Positions 1 through 7,582 of a stretch of DNA of 17,928 nt are shown in pieces. This DNA comes from Methanobrevibacter_A sp964547125. GTDB lineage: Archaea; Methanobacteriota; Methanobacteria; Methanobacteriales; Methanobacteriaceae. The stretch is from positions 1 through 17,928 of the forward strand of contig CAZJLS010000031.1 in the NCBI GenBank assembly GCA_964547125.1. Direction: 5' to 3'. The notes under the pieces are model-generated. The model searched no databases. It was given only the letters and a program-made list of their open reading frames with translations, and was not told the origin of the DNA. The position numbers and the translations under genes are program-made. Each line of letters begins with the position of its first letter. Positions within the stretch are counted from its first letter, which is position 1.

Positions 1-447
1 AAATTCATTAAATGAAAAAGGATAGATTTCTATATTCACATATCGTCCAGTTAATAATGTTGCTAGTTCTTTAGACATTAATTTTGAATTGGATCCTGTT
101 AGATAAATATCTGTATTTTCAAGTTTATAATAACTGTTTATTGATATTTCCCAGTCTTTAACATTTTGAATTTCATCAAATAGTAAATAAACATTATCAT
201 TATTATTTTTTATGAATTTTAATACTAGTTCATCTAATTGTTCTCTTGTTTTTATGTGATTGTACTGTGGTAATTCTAAATCTATTAATAAGATATTTGA
301 TTCTTTTATTCCTTTATTTTTAAGTTCTTTGATTAATAGTTTGAATAAGTATGATTTACCGCAACGTCTTATTCCTGTTATTATTTTTATTAAGTCTTTG
401 TCGATGAAATTGCATACTTTCTCTAGATATAATTTTCTATTAACCAT
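1..447 (-). CDS. AAA-type archaeal ATPase (AAA_14/DUF4143-like), 5' part
   Basis: Reading the minus strand from ATG at 447 gives 149 open codons that run off the left window edge, so only the N-terminal part is present. Seen: a Walker A motif GIRRCGKS about 30 residues in, a Walker B block VYLLFDEIQ, and a TGSNS sensor-like motif followed by the LLTGRY and IYPFSFNEF signatures. This order is typical of the AAA_14/DUF4143 and archaeal ATPase families, which are usually 400-450 aa with a C-terminal DNA-binding or nuclease-like part that cannot be seen here. The start is supported by AAGGT about 10 bases upstream. Three palindromic sites stand just upstream, suggesting tight regulation. Members are common and multicopy in methanogens and their cellular role is poorly known. 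Family call is strong; function is not assigned. Confidence 0.88.
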   Translation of the reverse strand, partial: MVNRKLYLEKVCNFIDKDLIKIITGIRRCGKSYLFKLLIKELKNKGIKESNILLIDLELPQYNHIKTREQLDELVLKFIKNNNDNVYLLFDEIQNVKDWEISINSYYKLENTDIYLTGSNSKLMSKELATLLTGRYVNIEIYPFSFNEF

Positions 448-470
448 TTTTTAGACCTTCATATATTATG

Positions 471-572
471 AGTTTCTTATAAGAAACTATTTATGAATTT
501 TAGCATAAAAAGTTTCCTATAGGAAACTATTTTTAAAAAATTTCAGTATTAGTTTCCTATAAGAAACTATTT
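471..572. promoter_or_regulatory. Three 18-bp palindromic operators at 40-bp spacing
   Basis: Sites at 471-488, 511-528 and 551-568 share the consensus AGTTTCYTATARGAAACT. The first two are perfect palindromes and the third has one mismatched pair. Each is followed by ATTT, and the start-to-start distance is exactly 40 bp twice, close to four helical turns. They lie 24, 64 and 104 bp upstream of the ATPase start codon. A TATA-like element on the minus strand (about 485-497) overlaps the inner site, so occupancy would probably block transcription. The bound protein is unknown; the ATPase itself or a homodimeric repressor are candidates. Confidence 0.8.
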
Positions 573-715
573 TAAAAAAAGAAGATAAGTGTTTATAATT
601 CAATTTTCTAATTCTAAATTTTTGCCATATAAATTTAAGGGTGTAGGTTTAGGTTTTAATTATCTTAATTTTGATATAACTGTATAATTAAAAATTAGTT
701 GTTTTCTGTATTTTT

Positions 716-765
716 ATTCAATATATTGAATGAGTGTTTATATAGTATTATTCAATATAATGAAT
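716..765. repeat. Pair of 16-bp palindromes
   Basis: ATTCAATATATTGAAT (716-731, perfect palindrome) and ATTCAATATAATGAAT (750-765, one mismatch pair) are followed by GAGTGTTTA and GAGTATTTA, so the repeat unit is about 25 bp and recurs after 34 bp. The sequence differs from the 471-572 palindromes, so it would need a different binding protein. No gene sits directly next to it. Confidence 0.6.
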
Positions 766-886
766 GAGTATTTATAGATTATAAACTTAAATTTAACTTT
801 ATTGTGTATTGTTGAGCACTAAAATTAAAAACACACTGGATTCATTTTTTCGATATTTATAAGTTAATATTATTATAATGTGTTTT

Positions 887-909
887 GTTGACTACAAATT
901 GTAGCCAAC
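887..909. repeat. 23-bp near-perfect palindrome
   Basis: The arms GTTGACTACAA and TTGTAGCCAAC around a central A pair with one mismatch position per arm. The following ACTAAAATTA and ACACA words recur upstream near 818-836 in altered form (GCACTAAAATTA, then AACACAC). It could be an operator or a hairpin. It is unlike the palindromes at 471-572 and 716-765. Confidence 0.5.
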
Positions 910-960
910 TAAAATTACTCTAACACAAAGATTTAAAAAATATATAAAATTTTACTATTT

Positions 961-1000
961 TTTTAAATATTTTTGTTCTATTGAATATTTACCAATCTAA
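961..1000. repeat. Relic copy of the 3' end and trailer of the 1589-2002 gene
   Basis: Bases 961-1000 align without gaps to 1561-1600 with about 33 of 40 identities, including a 10-base perfect core TTTTGTTCTA and the shared TTGAA and ACCAA words. The right-hand copy covers the last codons and the downstream trailer of the minus-strand gene at 1589-2002. The left copy has no gene attached. It looks like the remainder of a duplicated, otherwise deleted paralogue, or a shared transcription-end element. Confidence 0.55.
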
Positions 1001-1116
1001 AAAAATTGTTTATTATTAAGAATATTTATATATTCTAAAAAGTATAATATAAAAATGTAAATTCAGAAGTTTAAATGAATATTACTTATTCATTAAATTT
1101 CCGTTATATTGTTTTA

Positions 1117-1158
1117 TTAGGAGTTTATATTTCTACACTTTATTTTATAAGCTCCTAA
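1117..1158. repeat. Inverted repeat with 12-bp arms
   Basis: TTAGGAGTTTAT (1117-1128) pairs with ATAAGCTCCTAA (1147-1158) at 11 of 12 positions across an 18-base loop. No long T run follows on either strand, so a terminator role is uncertain. It stands in the gene-poor stretch between 448 and 1588, which otherwise shows only palindromes, the relic at 961-1000 and one possible small peptide. Confidence 0.45.
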
Positions 1159-1335
1159 TTACTTACAAACTATTTTTTAACTATTTTCTAGATATTTTTA
1201 TAACTTTTATTTACTACTTTTAATATAACCAATATTGAAATCATAAATTAAACCTATAACTTGGCAATATAATGGTTTTTATGAGTAAGTTTTGTCTTAT
1301 TTTTAAAACCTCTATGTTTAATAGGGGGTTTAAAT

Positions 1336-1425
1336 ATGTATATTCATTATTTAACAGCTATGTTATATTTGATTATGGCATTAGTTTATTTTATATTGTT
1401 TATATTACATTTAATAAGTATTTAG
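1336..1425 (+). CDS. Possible 29-aa hydrophobic membrane peptide
   Basis: An ATG preceded by AGGGGGT at a spacing of about 6 bases opens a 29-codon frame ending at TAG. The product is almost entirely hydrophobic (MYIHYLTAML, then a stretch rich in L, I, F, Y and V, ending HLISI) and would make one membrane helix with no charged residue except histidines. It lies alone in a long gene-poor interval. The strong Shine-Dalgarno match is the main support. In AT-rich DNA such hydrophobic frames arise by chance, so this stays tentative. Confidence 0.3.
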   Translation: MYIHYLTAMLYLIMALVYFILFILHLISI

Positions 1426-1560
1426 ACTGATGAATTTGGTAAGGAGTTAATATTTTAATAATTTGTTTTTATTATCTAAATCATAGTGTAGAATGTTTTA
1501 GGTAAATATTTTTTAGGTTTGATGAATTTTGTTTTTTATTATAAATATTTCCTTCTTATA

Positions 1561-1600
1561 TTTTATTTATTTTTGTTCTATTGAACCTTTACCAACCTGC
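1561..1600. repeat. Second copy of the 40-bp repeat
   Basis: This is the intact partner of the sequence at 961-1000, exactly 600 bp away. It spans the last four codons and stop of the minus-strand gene at 1589-2002 plus 28 bases of trailer, including a short GTTC-AATA-GAAC hairpin. Confidence 0.55.
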
Positions 1601-2002
1601 CTCAACATGTCCACAAGCACGCTCATTAATAATATCAAAAAGTTCAATATCATATGGTGCAGCGTTTATTTTTTCCCCACTTGTTAAAATTATGCCTTTA
1701 CCACTAATAAGAGATTTTTCACACCTAACAATATCTGAATAAGGTATTCGAATTTCACCAATATCCTTTGAATATAAAACAACACCTTTTGGAGCTAATC
1801 TAATTCTACCAGTTACTTTTATCTTTTGCATCTCAGTTCCACTAGTAGCAGCTAAACCAATAAGACCAAATGCAGCAGTTGCAGCTATACGACTGCCTAC
1901 ATTATATTTATCTCCTACAGTTTCACCAATTACAAAATTACATCGTATACCTTCTCGATATTTTTCTATTTTTTGTTGTCTTGTTTTTCTAAATAAACTC
2001 AT
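1589..2002 (-). CDS. Conserved-looking hypothetical protein, possible PH-like fold
   Basis: A 137-aa protein whose ATG at 2002 follows GAAGGT at about 10 bases and a TATA-like element at 2036-2050. The N-terminus is basic (MSLFRKTRQQK). Residues about 38-55 form a short, small-residue hydrophobic segment (IAATAAFGLIGLAATSG). The C-terminal half looks like a beta-rich domain: GRIRLAPKGVVLYS, then GEIRIPYSDIVRCEK, then GKGIILTSGEKI. That spacing recalls bacterial PH-like domains that test membrane or ligand contact, but I cannot assign a family with certainty. It is divergent from the PadR operon with about 150 bp between them. Its trailer is duplicated at 961-1000. Confidence 0.75.
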   Translation of the reverse strand: MSLFRKTRQQKIEKYREGIRCNFVIGETVGDKYNVGSRIAATAAFGLIGLAATSGTEMQKIKVTGRIRLAPKGVVLYSKDIGEIRIPYSDIVRCEKSLISGKGIILTSGEKINAAPYDIELFDIINERACGHVEAGW

Positions 2003-2035
2003 GTTTTATCAAACCTTCTATATTATTATGTTAAT

Positions 2036-2050
2036 GTTTTATATTTTTTA
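2036..2050 (-). promoter_or_regulatory. TATA-like element for the 1589-2002 gene
   Basis: On the minus strand this reads AAAAAATATAAAAC, about 40 bases before the start codon. That would place transcription start just ahead of the GAAGGT ribosome-binding site. Fit to the archaeal TATA position only; not tested. Confidence 0.4.
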
Positions 2051-2082
2051 ATCTTTTTTTAATTTTTATAATATCTTAAAAA

Positions 2083-2092
2083 TTTATATATG
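2083..2092 (+). promoter_or_regulatory. TATA box of the PadR operon
   Basis: TTTATATATG lies about 25 bases upstream of a palindrome at 2104-2116, predicting transcription start near 2112-2116 and a 40-base leader before the PadR start codon. The element also reads as a TATA box (CATATATAAA) on the minus strand, so it could serve both directions. Confidence 0.5.
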
Positions 2093-2103
2093 TCAAAATT
2101 TAT

Positions 2104-2116
2104 AATACATTGTATT
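2104..2116. promoter_or_regulatory. Candidate PadR operator
   Basis: AATACATTGTATT is a perfect 13-bp palindrome around a central T. It coincides with the predicted transcription start of the operon. Many PadR-family repressors bind such ATACA/TGTAT-type inverted repeats in their own promoters, so self-repression is the natural reading. Position and symmetry are seen; binding is inferred. Confidence 0.45.
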
Positions 2117-2154
2117 TAGTTATAAAATATCCTCTATGGTGTGTGATAAAACAT

Positions 2155-2604
2155 ATGGAAAATGAAAAAATAAAAGACTATAAACAAATAAAAGAATTAG
2201 ATAAAATATTAGAACCCTCAAATAAAGTACTAAAACAACTAAAAAACGGATTCTACAGAATAATAATACTATGGGAAGTAAACAAACAACCAATACATGG
2301 ATACGGCTTAATAAAAAAAATAGATGAATTCTACCAAAAACAAATAGATGCAGGAATACTAAACAAAACCTCATCAAGTAAAATATACCCCATACTAACA
2401 CAAATGGAAAAAGACAATATACTTGAAGGATACTGGAGTATAAAAGACAATAAAAACATAAAATACTATAAAATAACTCCACTAGGAGTTGAAATGTTAA
2501 AATTAATACATTTCAGATTCTACCAACTAGGCTCAAACCCAATATGGAAAGAATTCGTAAATGATATGATACTAACAGAAGATTTAAAAGAATTTAAGGA
2601 GTAA
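2155..2604 (+). CDS. PadR-family transcriptional regulator
   Basis: 149 aa from the ATG at 2155. An upstream in-frame ATG at 2110 would sit at or before the predicted transcription start, so the shorter form is chosen. After a charged N-terminal segment the winged-helix domain runs from about residue 30 to 125, with the PadR hallmarks: ILWEV, then HGYGLIKKI, then SSKIYPILTQMEKDNILEGYW, and the wing KYYKITPLG. PadR proteins are dimeric, often ligand-responsive repressors that control neighbouring transporters or detoxification genes. Here the gene starts a five-gene run and is 6 bp from the ABC ATPase, so it most likely controls that transporter. The inducing ligand cannot be told from sequence. 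Confidence 0.88.
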   Translation: MENEKIKDYKQIKELDKILEPSNKVLKQLKNGFYRIIILWEVNKQPIHGYGLIKKIDEFYQKQIDAGILNKTSSSKIYPILTQMEKDNILEGYWSIKDNKNIKYYKITPLGVEMLKLIHFRFYQLGSNPIWKEFVNDMILTEDLKEFKE

Positions 2605-2610
2605 TTTACC

Positions 2611-3648
2611 TTGAAAAATGCAATTGAAACATTTGATTTAACAAAAAAATATAAAGATTTCACAGCAGTTAACTCTTTAAACTTCCAAATTCCAGATAAA
2701 ACAATATTCGGAATGTTAGGACCAAACGGTGCAGGAAAAACAACAACAATAAAAATGTTAACATGTCTTGCACAACCAACAAGTGGAACAGCAAAAGTAG
2801 CAGGATATGACATAAAAGACAATCCCAATGAAGTAAGAGAAAAAATAGGTATGGTTCCACAAGCAGTAAGCCTATATAAAGATTTAACTGTAAAAGAAAA
2901 TGCAGAACTATGCTCAGACTATTATGGACTAAATGAAGATATAAAATTTACAAGAATAGATGAACTAATGGAACTAGTAGACATAAAATATGCAGAAAAC
3001 AAACTAATCAAACACTTATCAGGAGGACAAAAACAAAAAGCATCACTAGTTGCAAGTCTAGTTCACAGACCAGAAATACTATTTCTAGACGAACCAACAA
3101 TAGGATTAGATCCAACAACAAAAAGAGTACTCTGGGATATAATACAAGACTTAAACGATGAAGGACACACAATAATCCTATGCTCACATGATATGTACGA
3201 AGTAGATATGTTATGTGACAATGTAGGAATAATAAACACTGGAAACTTAGTAGCATATGATACACCACACGGACTAAAGGACACACTACTAAAAAAACAA
3301 AAAGACGAATATGAAAACATTACACATGCACTAACAAAAGTACAAAACGAAAAAGATTTAAAATCACAAAGAAACTTCCTACGAGAAGTATCACTACTTG
3401 TAGAAAACCTAAACGAAACAATAATAAACTACCTACAAAATAATCCGAAAATACATGAAGTAATAATGGAAAAAAACGGAAGAGTAAACCTAAAAGTTGA
3501 TAAATTCGATGAAAACACAGTAAATGATATAATAAAAACAGTTCAAAATTACAATGGAAAAATAAGCTCAATATATACAGAAGAACCATCACTAGAAGAT
3601 GTTTTCATGAATGTTACAGCAGATGTTGATGAGGATGCAAGAGCATAG
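2611..3648 (+). CDS. ABC transporter ATP-binding protein (ABC-2 exporter type)
   Basis: 345 aa. The start is a TTG, chosen because GGAG stands 9 bases upstream and the nearby ATG at 2618 is out of frame. Motifs in order: Walker A GPNGAGKT (37-44), Q-loop Q84 in MVPQ, ABC signature LSGGQ (136-140), Walker B ILFLDEP (156-162), H-loop SHD (H193). After the usual nucleotide-binding domain (about 1-230) there is an extended C-terminal part of about 115 residues, ending with the EPSLEDVFMNVT motif typical of drug- and ABC-2-type exporter ATPases. A charged, probably helical insertion lies around residues 225-290. The partner permease follows after 13 bp. Role: ATP hydrolysis driving export of an unknown substrate. 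Confidence 0.93.
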   Translation: MKNAIETFDLTKKYKDFTAVNSLNFQIPDKTIFGMLGPNGAGKTTTIKMLTCLAQPTSGTAKVAGYDIKDNPNEVREKIGMVPQAVSLYKDLTVKENAELCSDYYGLNEDIKFTRIDELMELVDIKYAENKLIKHLSGGQKQKASLVASLVHRPEILFLDEPTIGLDPTTKRVLWDIIQDLNDEGHTIILCSHDMYEVDMLCDNVGIINTGNLVAYDTPHGLKDTLLKKQKDEYENITHALTKVQNEKDLKSQRNFLREVSLLVENLNETIINYLQNNPKIHEVIMEKNGRVNLKVDKFDENTVNDIIKTVQNYNGKISSIYTEEPSLEDVFMNVTADVDEDARA

Positions 3649-3661
3649 GGGTTGAAAAAAA

Positions 3662-4819
3662 GTGGTTGAACTAAAAAAACTAAAATGGATGATAAAAAAA
3701 GAATGGTTAAGCCTCTACCGTCACCCAGGAAGACTAGTTTCAATATTAATATTTCCAATAGTCATAATCCTACTATTTGGATATGGGATGGGAGGAGATT
3801 TAACAGACCTTTCAGTAGTAGTCTGCACACCAGATACTGGAGATTTAACAGATTTAACACTAGATGAAATTAAAGCAAACTCGGTATTTAATATTGTAAA
3901 TATAACAACAAATCAAAATCTTGCAAAAGAAATGGTGGATAATGGTGAAGTTAAAGCCGCAATACTCCTACCATCGAATTATAATAATAATACTCAGCAG
4001 CGAACAGTAACATTGTACTTAGATTCATCGGATCAAATGGCAGCAGGAGTATTAGAACCAGCAACACAAGGAATATTCAGTCAAATATCAATAAAACAAG
4101 CATTAACACAACAAATAAATGTTAATAATCAAACAGCAGATAATTCAAACTCACTATCACAATCACTAACAAGTGCAAAATCATCAATAAACCTTCAAAT
4201 CAACAAAATATATGGAAACATAAAATACATGGACTTTTTAGTTCCAGCAATACTTGGAATGACAATAATGATGTCATGTATAATGGGTTTAGGTGCATCA
4301 ATAGCAGGAGAAAGAGAAACAGGAGAACTAGCAAGATTATTCATGACACCAACAACAGTAGCAACAGTAATAGCTGGAAAAATACTAGGAAAACTAAGTG
4401 TAGAAATGCTAAGAGCACTACTACTTCTTACAGTTGCAATGCTACTATTTGGAGTCACAGTAAAAGGAGGAGTAATACAAACAATAATACTCCTATTTAT
4501 CGGAGCATTATGTTTTGTAGGATTTGGAATAATGCTATCTGCAAGAACACAAACACAAGAAGACTATTCACAAATCTCAATGGTATTCTCAATGCCAATG
4601 ATGTTTGTATCCGGAGTATTCTACCCAATAGAAACAATGCCATGGATACTGCAAAAATTCGCATACCTATTCCCACTAACATACCTAAACGATGCAATGC
4701 GAGCAGTAATGATACAAGGAAAAACACTAGGGGATGTATGGATAGACATACTGGTATTATTAGGATTCACACTACTATTTTTCATACTTGGAGTTAAACG
4801 ATTTAACCGAGACGTCTAA
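3662..4819 (+). CDS. ABC-2 type permease
   Basis: 385 aa, starting at GTG 3662 after AGGGGTTG. Seen: a short cytoplasmic N-terminus (KKLKWMIKKEW), TM1 at about 25-45 (LVSILIFPIVIILLFGYG), then a roughly 150-residue extracytoplasmic domain with Asn/Gln-rich stretches. Five further membrane segments follow in the C-terminal half, with GASIAGERETGELARL after TM2 and the LFPLTYLNDAMRAVM signature before the last helix. This is the classic ABC-2 (YhhJ/drug-export) arrangement. It pairs with the ATPase just upstream and probably works as a homodimer. A hypothesis for substrate is a lipid, peptide or toxic compound; nothing in the sequence decides this. Confidence 0.92.
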   Translation: MVELKKLKWMIKKEWLSLYRHPGRLVSILIFPIVIILLFGYGMGGDLTDLSVVVCTPDTGDLTDLTLDEIKANSVFNIVNITTNQNLAKEMVDNGEVKAAILLPSNYNNNTQQRTVTLYLDSSDQMAAGVLEPATQGIFSQISIKQALTQQINVNNQTADNSNSLSQSLTSAKSSINLQINKIYGNIKYMDFLVPAILGMTIMMSCIMGLGASIAGERETGELARLFMTPTTVATVIAGKILGKLSVEMLRALLLLTVAMLLFGVTVKGGVIQTIILLFIGALCFVGFGIMLSARTQTQEDYSQISMVFSMPMMFVSGVFYPIETMPWILQKFAYLFPLTYLNDAMRAVMIQGKTLGDVWIDILVLLGFTLLFFILGVKRFNRDV

Positions 4820-4834
4820 AAAAGGAGGAAAAAG

Positions 4835-6067
4835 ATGAAAAAATCAAGCATAATAATAATATTAATAATATTACTTGCAAGCATAAACACAATAAATGCC
4901 TCAGATAATAACTGGCCAACATTCCAACAAAACATATTCCACACAGGATATATAAATGAAGCCTCAGACCACATAGCAAACACATGGACATACAATATGG
5001 AATCACCAATAAAAGCAACACCAGCAATACAAGACGGAATAGCATACATAATATCTTCAAACGGAATACTAAAAGCAATCAACATCGAAGATGGCACATG
5101 CAAATGGAGTGACGATTTAAAAACAAACATCACAGCATCACCAGTAATACAAAACAACATACTATACATTGGCGGTGAAGACGGATACATGTACGCATAC
5201 AACATAGATAATCAAGATATAATATGGAAATTCAAAACACCACAACCAATACAATCAACAGCATTTCTAACCAATGATTCAATATACTTTGGCTCAAACA
5301 ACGGACATGTATACAAACTAAACATAGACAATGGTGAAAAAATAAACGACTACAACCTATCAGGAAAAATCACATCATCACCAATAGTAATAAACGACAC
5401 ACTATACGTAGGCTCAACAAACAACAAAATATACTCAATAAACACAGAAACTGGTGAAGAAAACTGGGCATACACAACAGGAGATGAAGTAAAATCATCA
5501 CCAGCAATATCAAACAACACACTAATTATAGGCTCATCAGATGGAACACTATACGCATTAAACATAACAGATGGAAATGTTATATGGAAATTCGACACAG
5601 GAAACAAAATACTATCCTCACCAACAATCGAAGAATACCATAATAATGTATACATAGGCTCAAATTCAGGATCCATATATTGTCTAGACTTAAGAGACGG
5701 AACACTAAAATGGGAATATGCAACAGGAAGTGAAATACAAACAACACCAGCAATATCAGAAAATAACATAATATTCGCATCTAACAACGGACAAGCACAC
5801 ATATTAAACAAATTCAGTGGAAATGAAAACTTAAGCTTCAATCCAGGATCATACCTATTCAACTCCCCAATAACCTCATCACCAGTAATATACGGAGAAA
5901 GCCTACTAATAAGCGGACAAGACGGATACGTCTATGCATTAAACGACTTAAAACTAGAAGCACCAATAACACCACTAAACCTATACACAATAATATGTGC
6001 AATAGTTGTAATCCTACTACTAGCACTAGGAATAAAATACATAAAAACAAAAACAAAAGAAAAATAA
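4835..6067 (+). CDS. Secreted, membrane-tethered PQQ-like beta-propeller protein
   Basis: 410 aa with AAAGGAGG 7-8 bases before the ATG. A signal peptide covers about residues 1-22 (basic MKKS, hydrophobic core, cut near NA/SDN). Then comes the WPTFQQN..HTGY opening common to these proteins. About eight roughly 40-residue blades follow, each shaped like SSPAI.NN.LYIGS.DG.LYALN...G...W. A C-terminal membrane helix (about 383-403) ends in a basic tail, so the propeller faces outside and is anchored in the membrane. The repeats match the PQQ/BamB-like propeller family, which often acts as a binding scaffold; PQQ binding is not implied. It starts 15 bp after the permease, suggesting it aids that exporter, for example as a substrate receptor or assembly factor. 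Confidence 0.88.
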   Translation: MKKSSIIIILIILLASINTINASDNNWPTFQQNIFHTGYINEASDHIANTWTYNMESPIKATPAIQDGIAYIISSNGILKAINIEDGTCKWSDDLKTNITASPVIQNNILYIGGEDGYMYAYNIDNQDIIWKFKTPQPIQSTAFLTNDSIYFGSNNGHVYKLNIDNGEKINDYNLSGKITSSPIVINDTLYVGSTNNKIYSINTETGEENWAYTTGDEVKSSPAISNNTLIIGSSDGTLYALNITDGNVIWKFDTGNKILSSPTIEEYHNNVYIGSNSGSIYCLDLRDGTLKWEYATGSEIQTTPAISENNIIFASNNGQAHILNKFSGNENLSFNPGSYLFNSPITSSPVIYGESLLISGQDGYVYALNDLKLEAPITPLNLYTIICAIVVILLLALGIKYIKTKTKEK

Positions 6068-6080
6068 CGGACAAAAAAAC

Positions 6081-6977
6081 ATGTTAGACTGTTTAATACT
6101 AATCGAAGACAACCTAGAAAAATACCACAACGAAAACAAAAACCCAGAAGGAATACAACTAATACTAAATGCATTAAACAGTCAAAACATCACATACCAA
6201 CTAACAAACTACAAAAAAATACAAACACACACAAAAAAATACACAATAGAAAACCAAGAATTCACATATCCAAAAGCAATAATAAGCCTAATAATACCAC
6301 AACCAGAAGACAAACACTACAAAAAAATAAGAATAGACTTTGAAAAACACTCCAAACACATAAACCCATACAAACAATGTGAACTTGTAAAAAACAAAAC
6401 CCAAACACTCCAATACCTAAAAAACATAAACAACCTACAAACACCAAAAACCACACTCCTAAACGAAAATACAAACATAAAAGAAACAATAAACACATTA
6501 AAACTCCCACTAATACTAAAACCCAACAAAGGAGAAAAAGGAAAAGAAATACAACTAATAAAAACAGAAGAACAATTAAAAAACACAATAAAAAAACTCC
6601 CATCAAATCAATACATACTACAAGAAGCAATAACAGAAAGCTTTGGAAAAGACATACGCATAGTAACAGCAGGAAATAAAATAATATATGCAATACAAAG
6701 AACAAACACCAAAAACTTCATATCCAACAGAAACCAAGGCGGAACAATAAAACAAATACCAATACCCGAAAAATTAAAAGAACAAAGCATAAAAATAATA
6801 CAAAAACTAAAACTAAACTACGCAAGTATAGACTTCCTAATAAAAAAAGACCAATACATACTATGCGAAGTTAACAGCTTCCCAGGATTAACACTACCCA
6901 TACAAACCCTCAAAAACAAAGATTACACAATATACAACAATCTAAAAACCACACTCCTAAAAATATTAGATTTCTAA
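6081..6977 (+). CDS. RimK-like ATP-grasp ligase
   Basis: 298 aa, starting 13 bp after the propeller gene with only a weak ribosome site (CGGA). Residues 1-100 form the pre-ATP-grasp domain. The ATP-grasp fold shows the KPNKGEKGKE glycine-rich loop (147-156), QE (181-182), the DIRI block with D191 and R193, R207, the SN..QGG loop (215-221), D251, and the metal-binding EVN (263-265) followed by SFPGL. This layout matches RimK-type amino-acid ligases; MptN and CofF, which add glutamate to tetrahydromethanopterin and F420, are archaeal relatives. The exact substrate is undecided. Placement at the end of an export operon would fit modification of an exported peptide or surface compound, but this is inference. 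Lysine- and asparagine-rich because of the A-rich codon bias. Confidence 0.8.
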   Translation: MLDCLILIEDNLEKYHNENKNPEGIQLILNALNSQNITYQLTNYKKIQTHTKKYTIENQEFTYPKAIISLIIPQPEDKHYKKIRIDFEKHSKHINPYKQCELVKNKTQTLQYLKNINNLQTPKTTLLNENTNIKETINTLKLPLILKPNKGEKGKEIQLIKTEEQLKNTIKKLPSNQYILQEAITESFGKDIRIVTAGNKIIYAIQRTNTKNFISNRNQGGTIKQIPIPEKLKEQSIKIIQKLKLNYASIDFLIKKDQYILCEVNSFPGLTLPIQTLKNKDYTIYNNLKTTLLKILDF

Positions 6978-6993
6978 AAATAATACTTTTCAA

Positions 6994-7582
6994 ATGCTCA
7001 CACTAGCTACTTATCCATACACAAATAAAATTACTAAACATGAAGTTTAATTAAAAAAATCAAAAGAAGACAAAAAAATAATGTTTATGGATAATACAAA
7101 CTACACAGCTATTGAAAATATAACACCAACACAACTAAAAACCTACTGCAAAGAAAAGAAATTAAACTTCAATTTAAATAAAAAACTATGGTAAATGGGC
7201 AGCATTCGCACACTATTATGGTAAAAAACAAAAACTCAAAAACTACCAACTAATAAACTTCACAAACATAATAACAATATCAATAGCACACACAAAAAAT
7301 AGAAAACACCAGAAAAATACATAGACGAAGAATCCATAAGTCTTAAAGTCTTTAAAAAAATAGAAACAATAGACAAAGAACAACTAGGTGATATTGAAAA
7401 AACAAGAAAACTATTCCAAGAAATACTTGAAATCTATAAAAATCCAAACTTCAACCAGGATTATGAAAAACATAAATTTCAAAAAACCGTTAAACTCTCT
7501 TGGAATCAAACAAATGTATCCTGGAAACACATTCAATGAGAAAATAACATACATTATCAACCAGGCACCAGAATACATATAA
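6994..7582 (+). pseudogene. Decayed gene of unknown family, about 195 codons
   Basis: A reading frame starting at ATG 6994 (MLTLATYPYTNKI...) is broken by an in-frame TAA at 7048. It continues in the same frame (SKEDKKIMFMDNTNYTAIEN...) to a second TAA at 7192, shifts +1 at that point (KWAAFAHYYGKKQKL...), returns to frame 1 near 7300 (PEKYIDEESISLKVF...), then shifts +1 near 7475 and runs to TAA at 7582 (NSLGIKQMYPGNTF...QAPEYI). The pieces are collinear, of coding character and adjacent, so a single decayed gene is the simple reading. No family is recognised. Codon style matches the upstream operon, so the gene probably belonged to this genome for a long time. Confidence 0.65.

Noticed and set aside
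471..572. CRISPR array
   Set aside because: The repeats are short palindromes with AT-rich, low-complexity 22-bp gaps, only three copies, and no cas genes; an operator array fits better.
1521..1583. 20-aa hydrophobic plus-strand frame after AGGTTTG
   Set aside because: It runs into the trailer of the opposite-strand gene, has low complexity, and its ribosome site is poor.
2110..2154. Longer N-terminus of the PadR protein starting at 2110
   Set aside because: The upstream start coincides with the predicted transcript start and operator dyad; the ATG at 2155 begins the usual charged PadR N-terminus.
4276..4797. 173-aa plus-strand frame inside the permease gene
   Set aside because: Asn/Arg/Thr-rich translation typical of the shifted frame of A-rich coding DNA; the permease frame has clear ABC-2 motifs.
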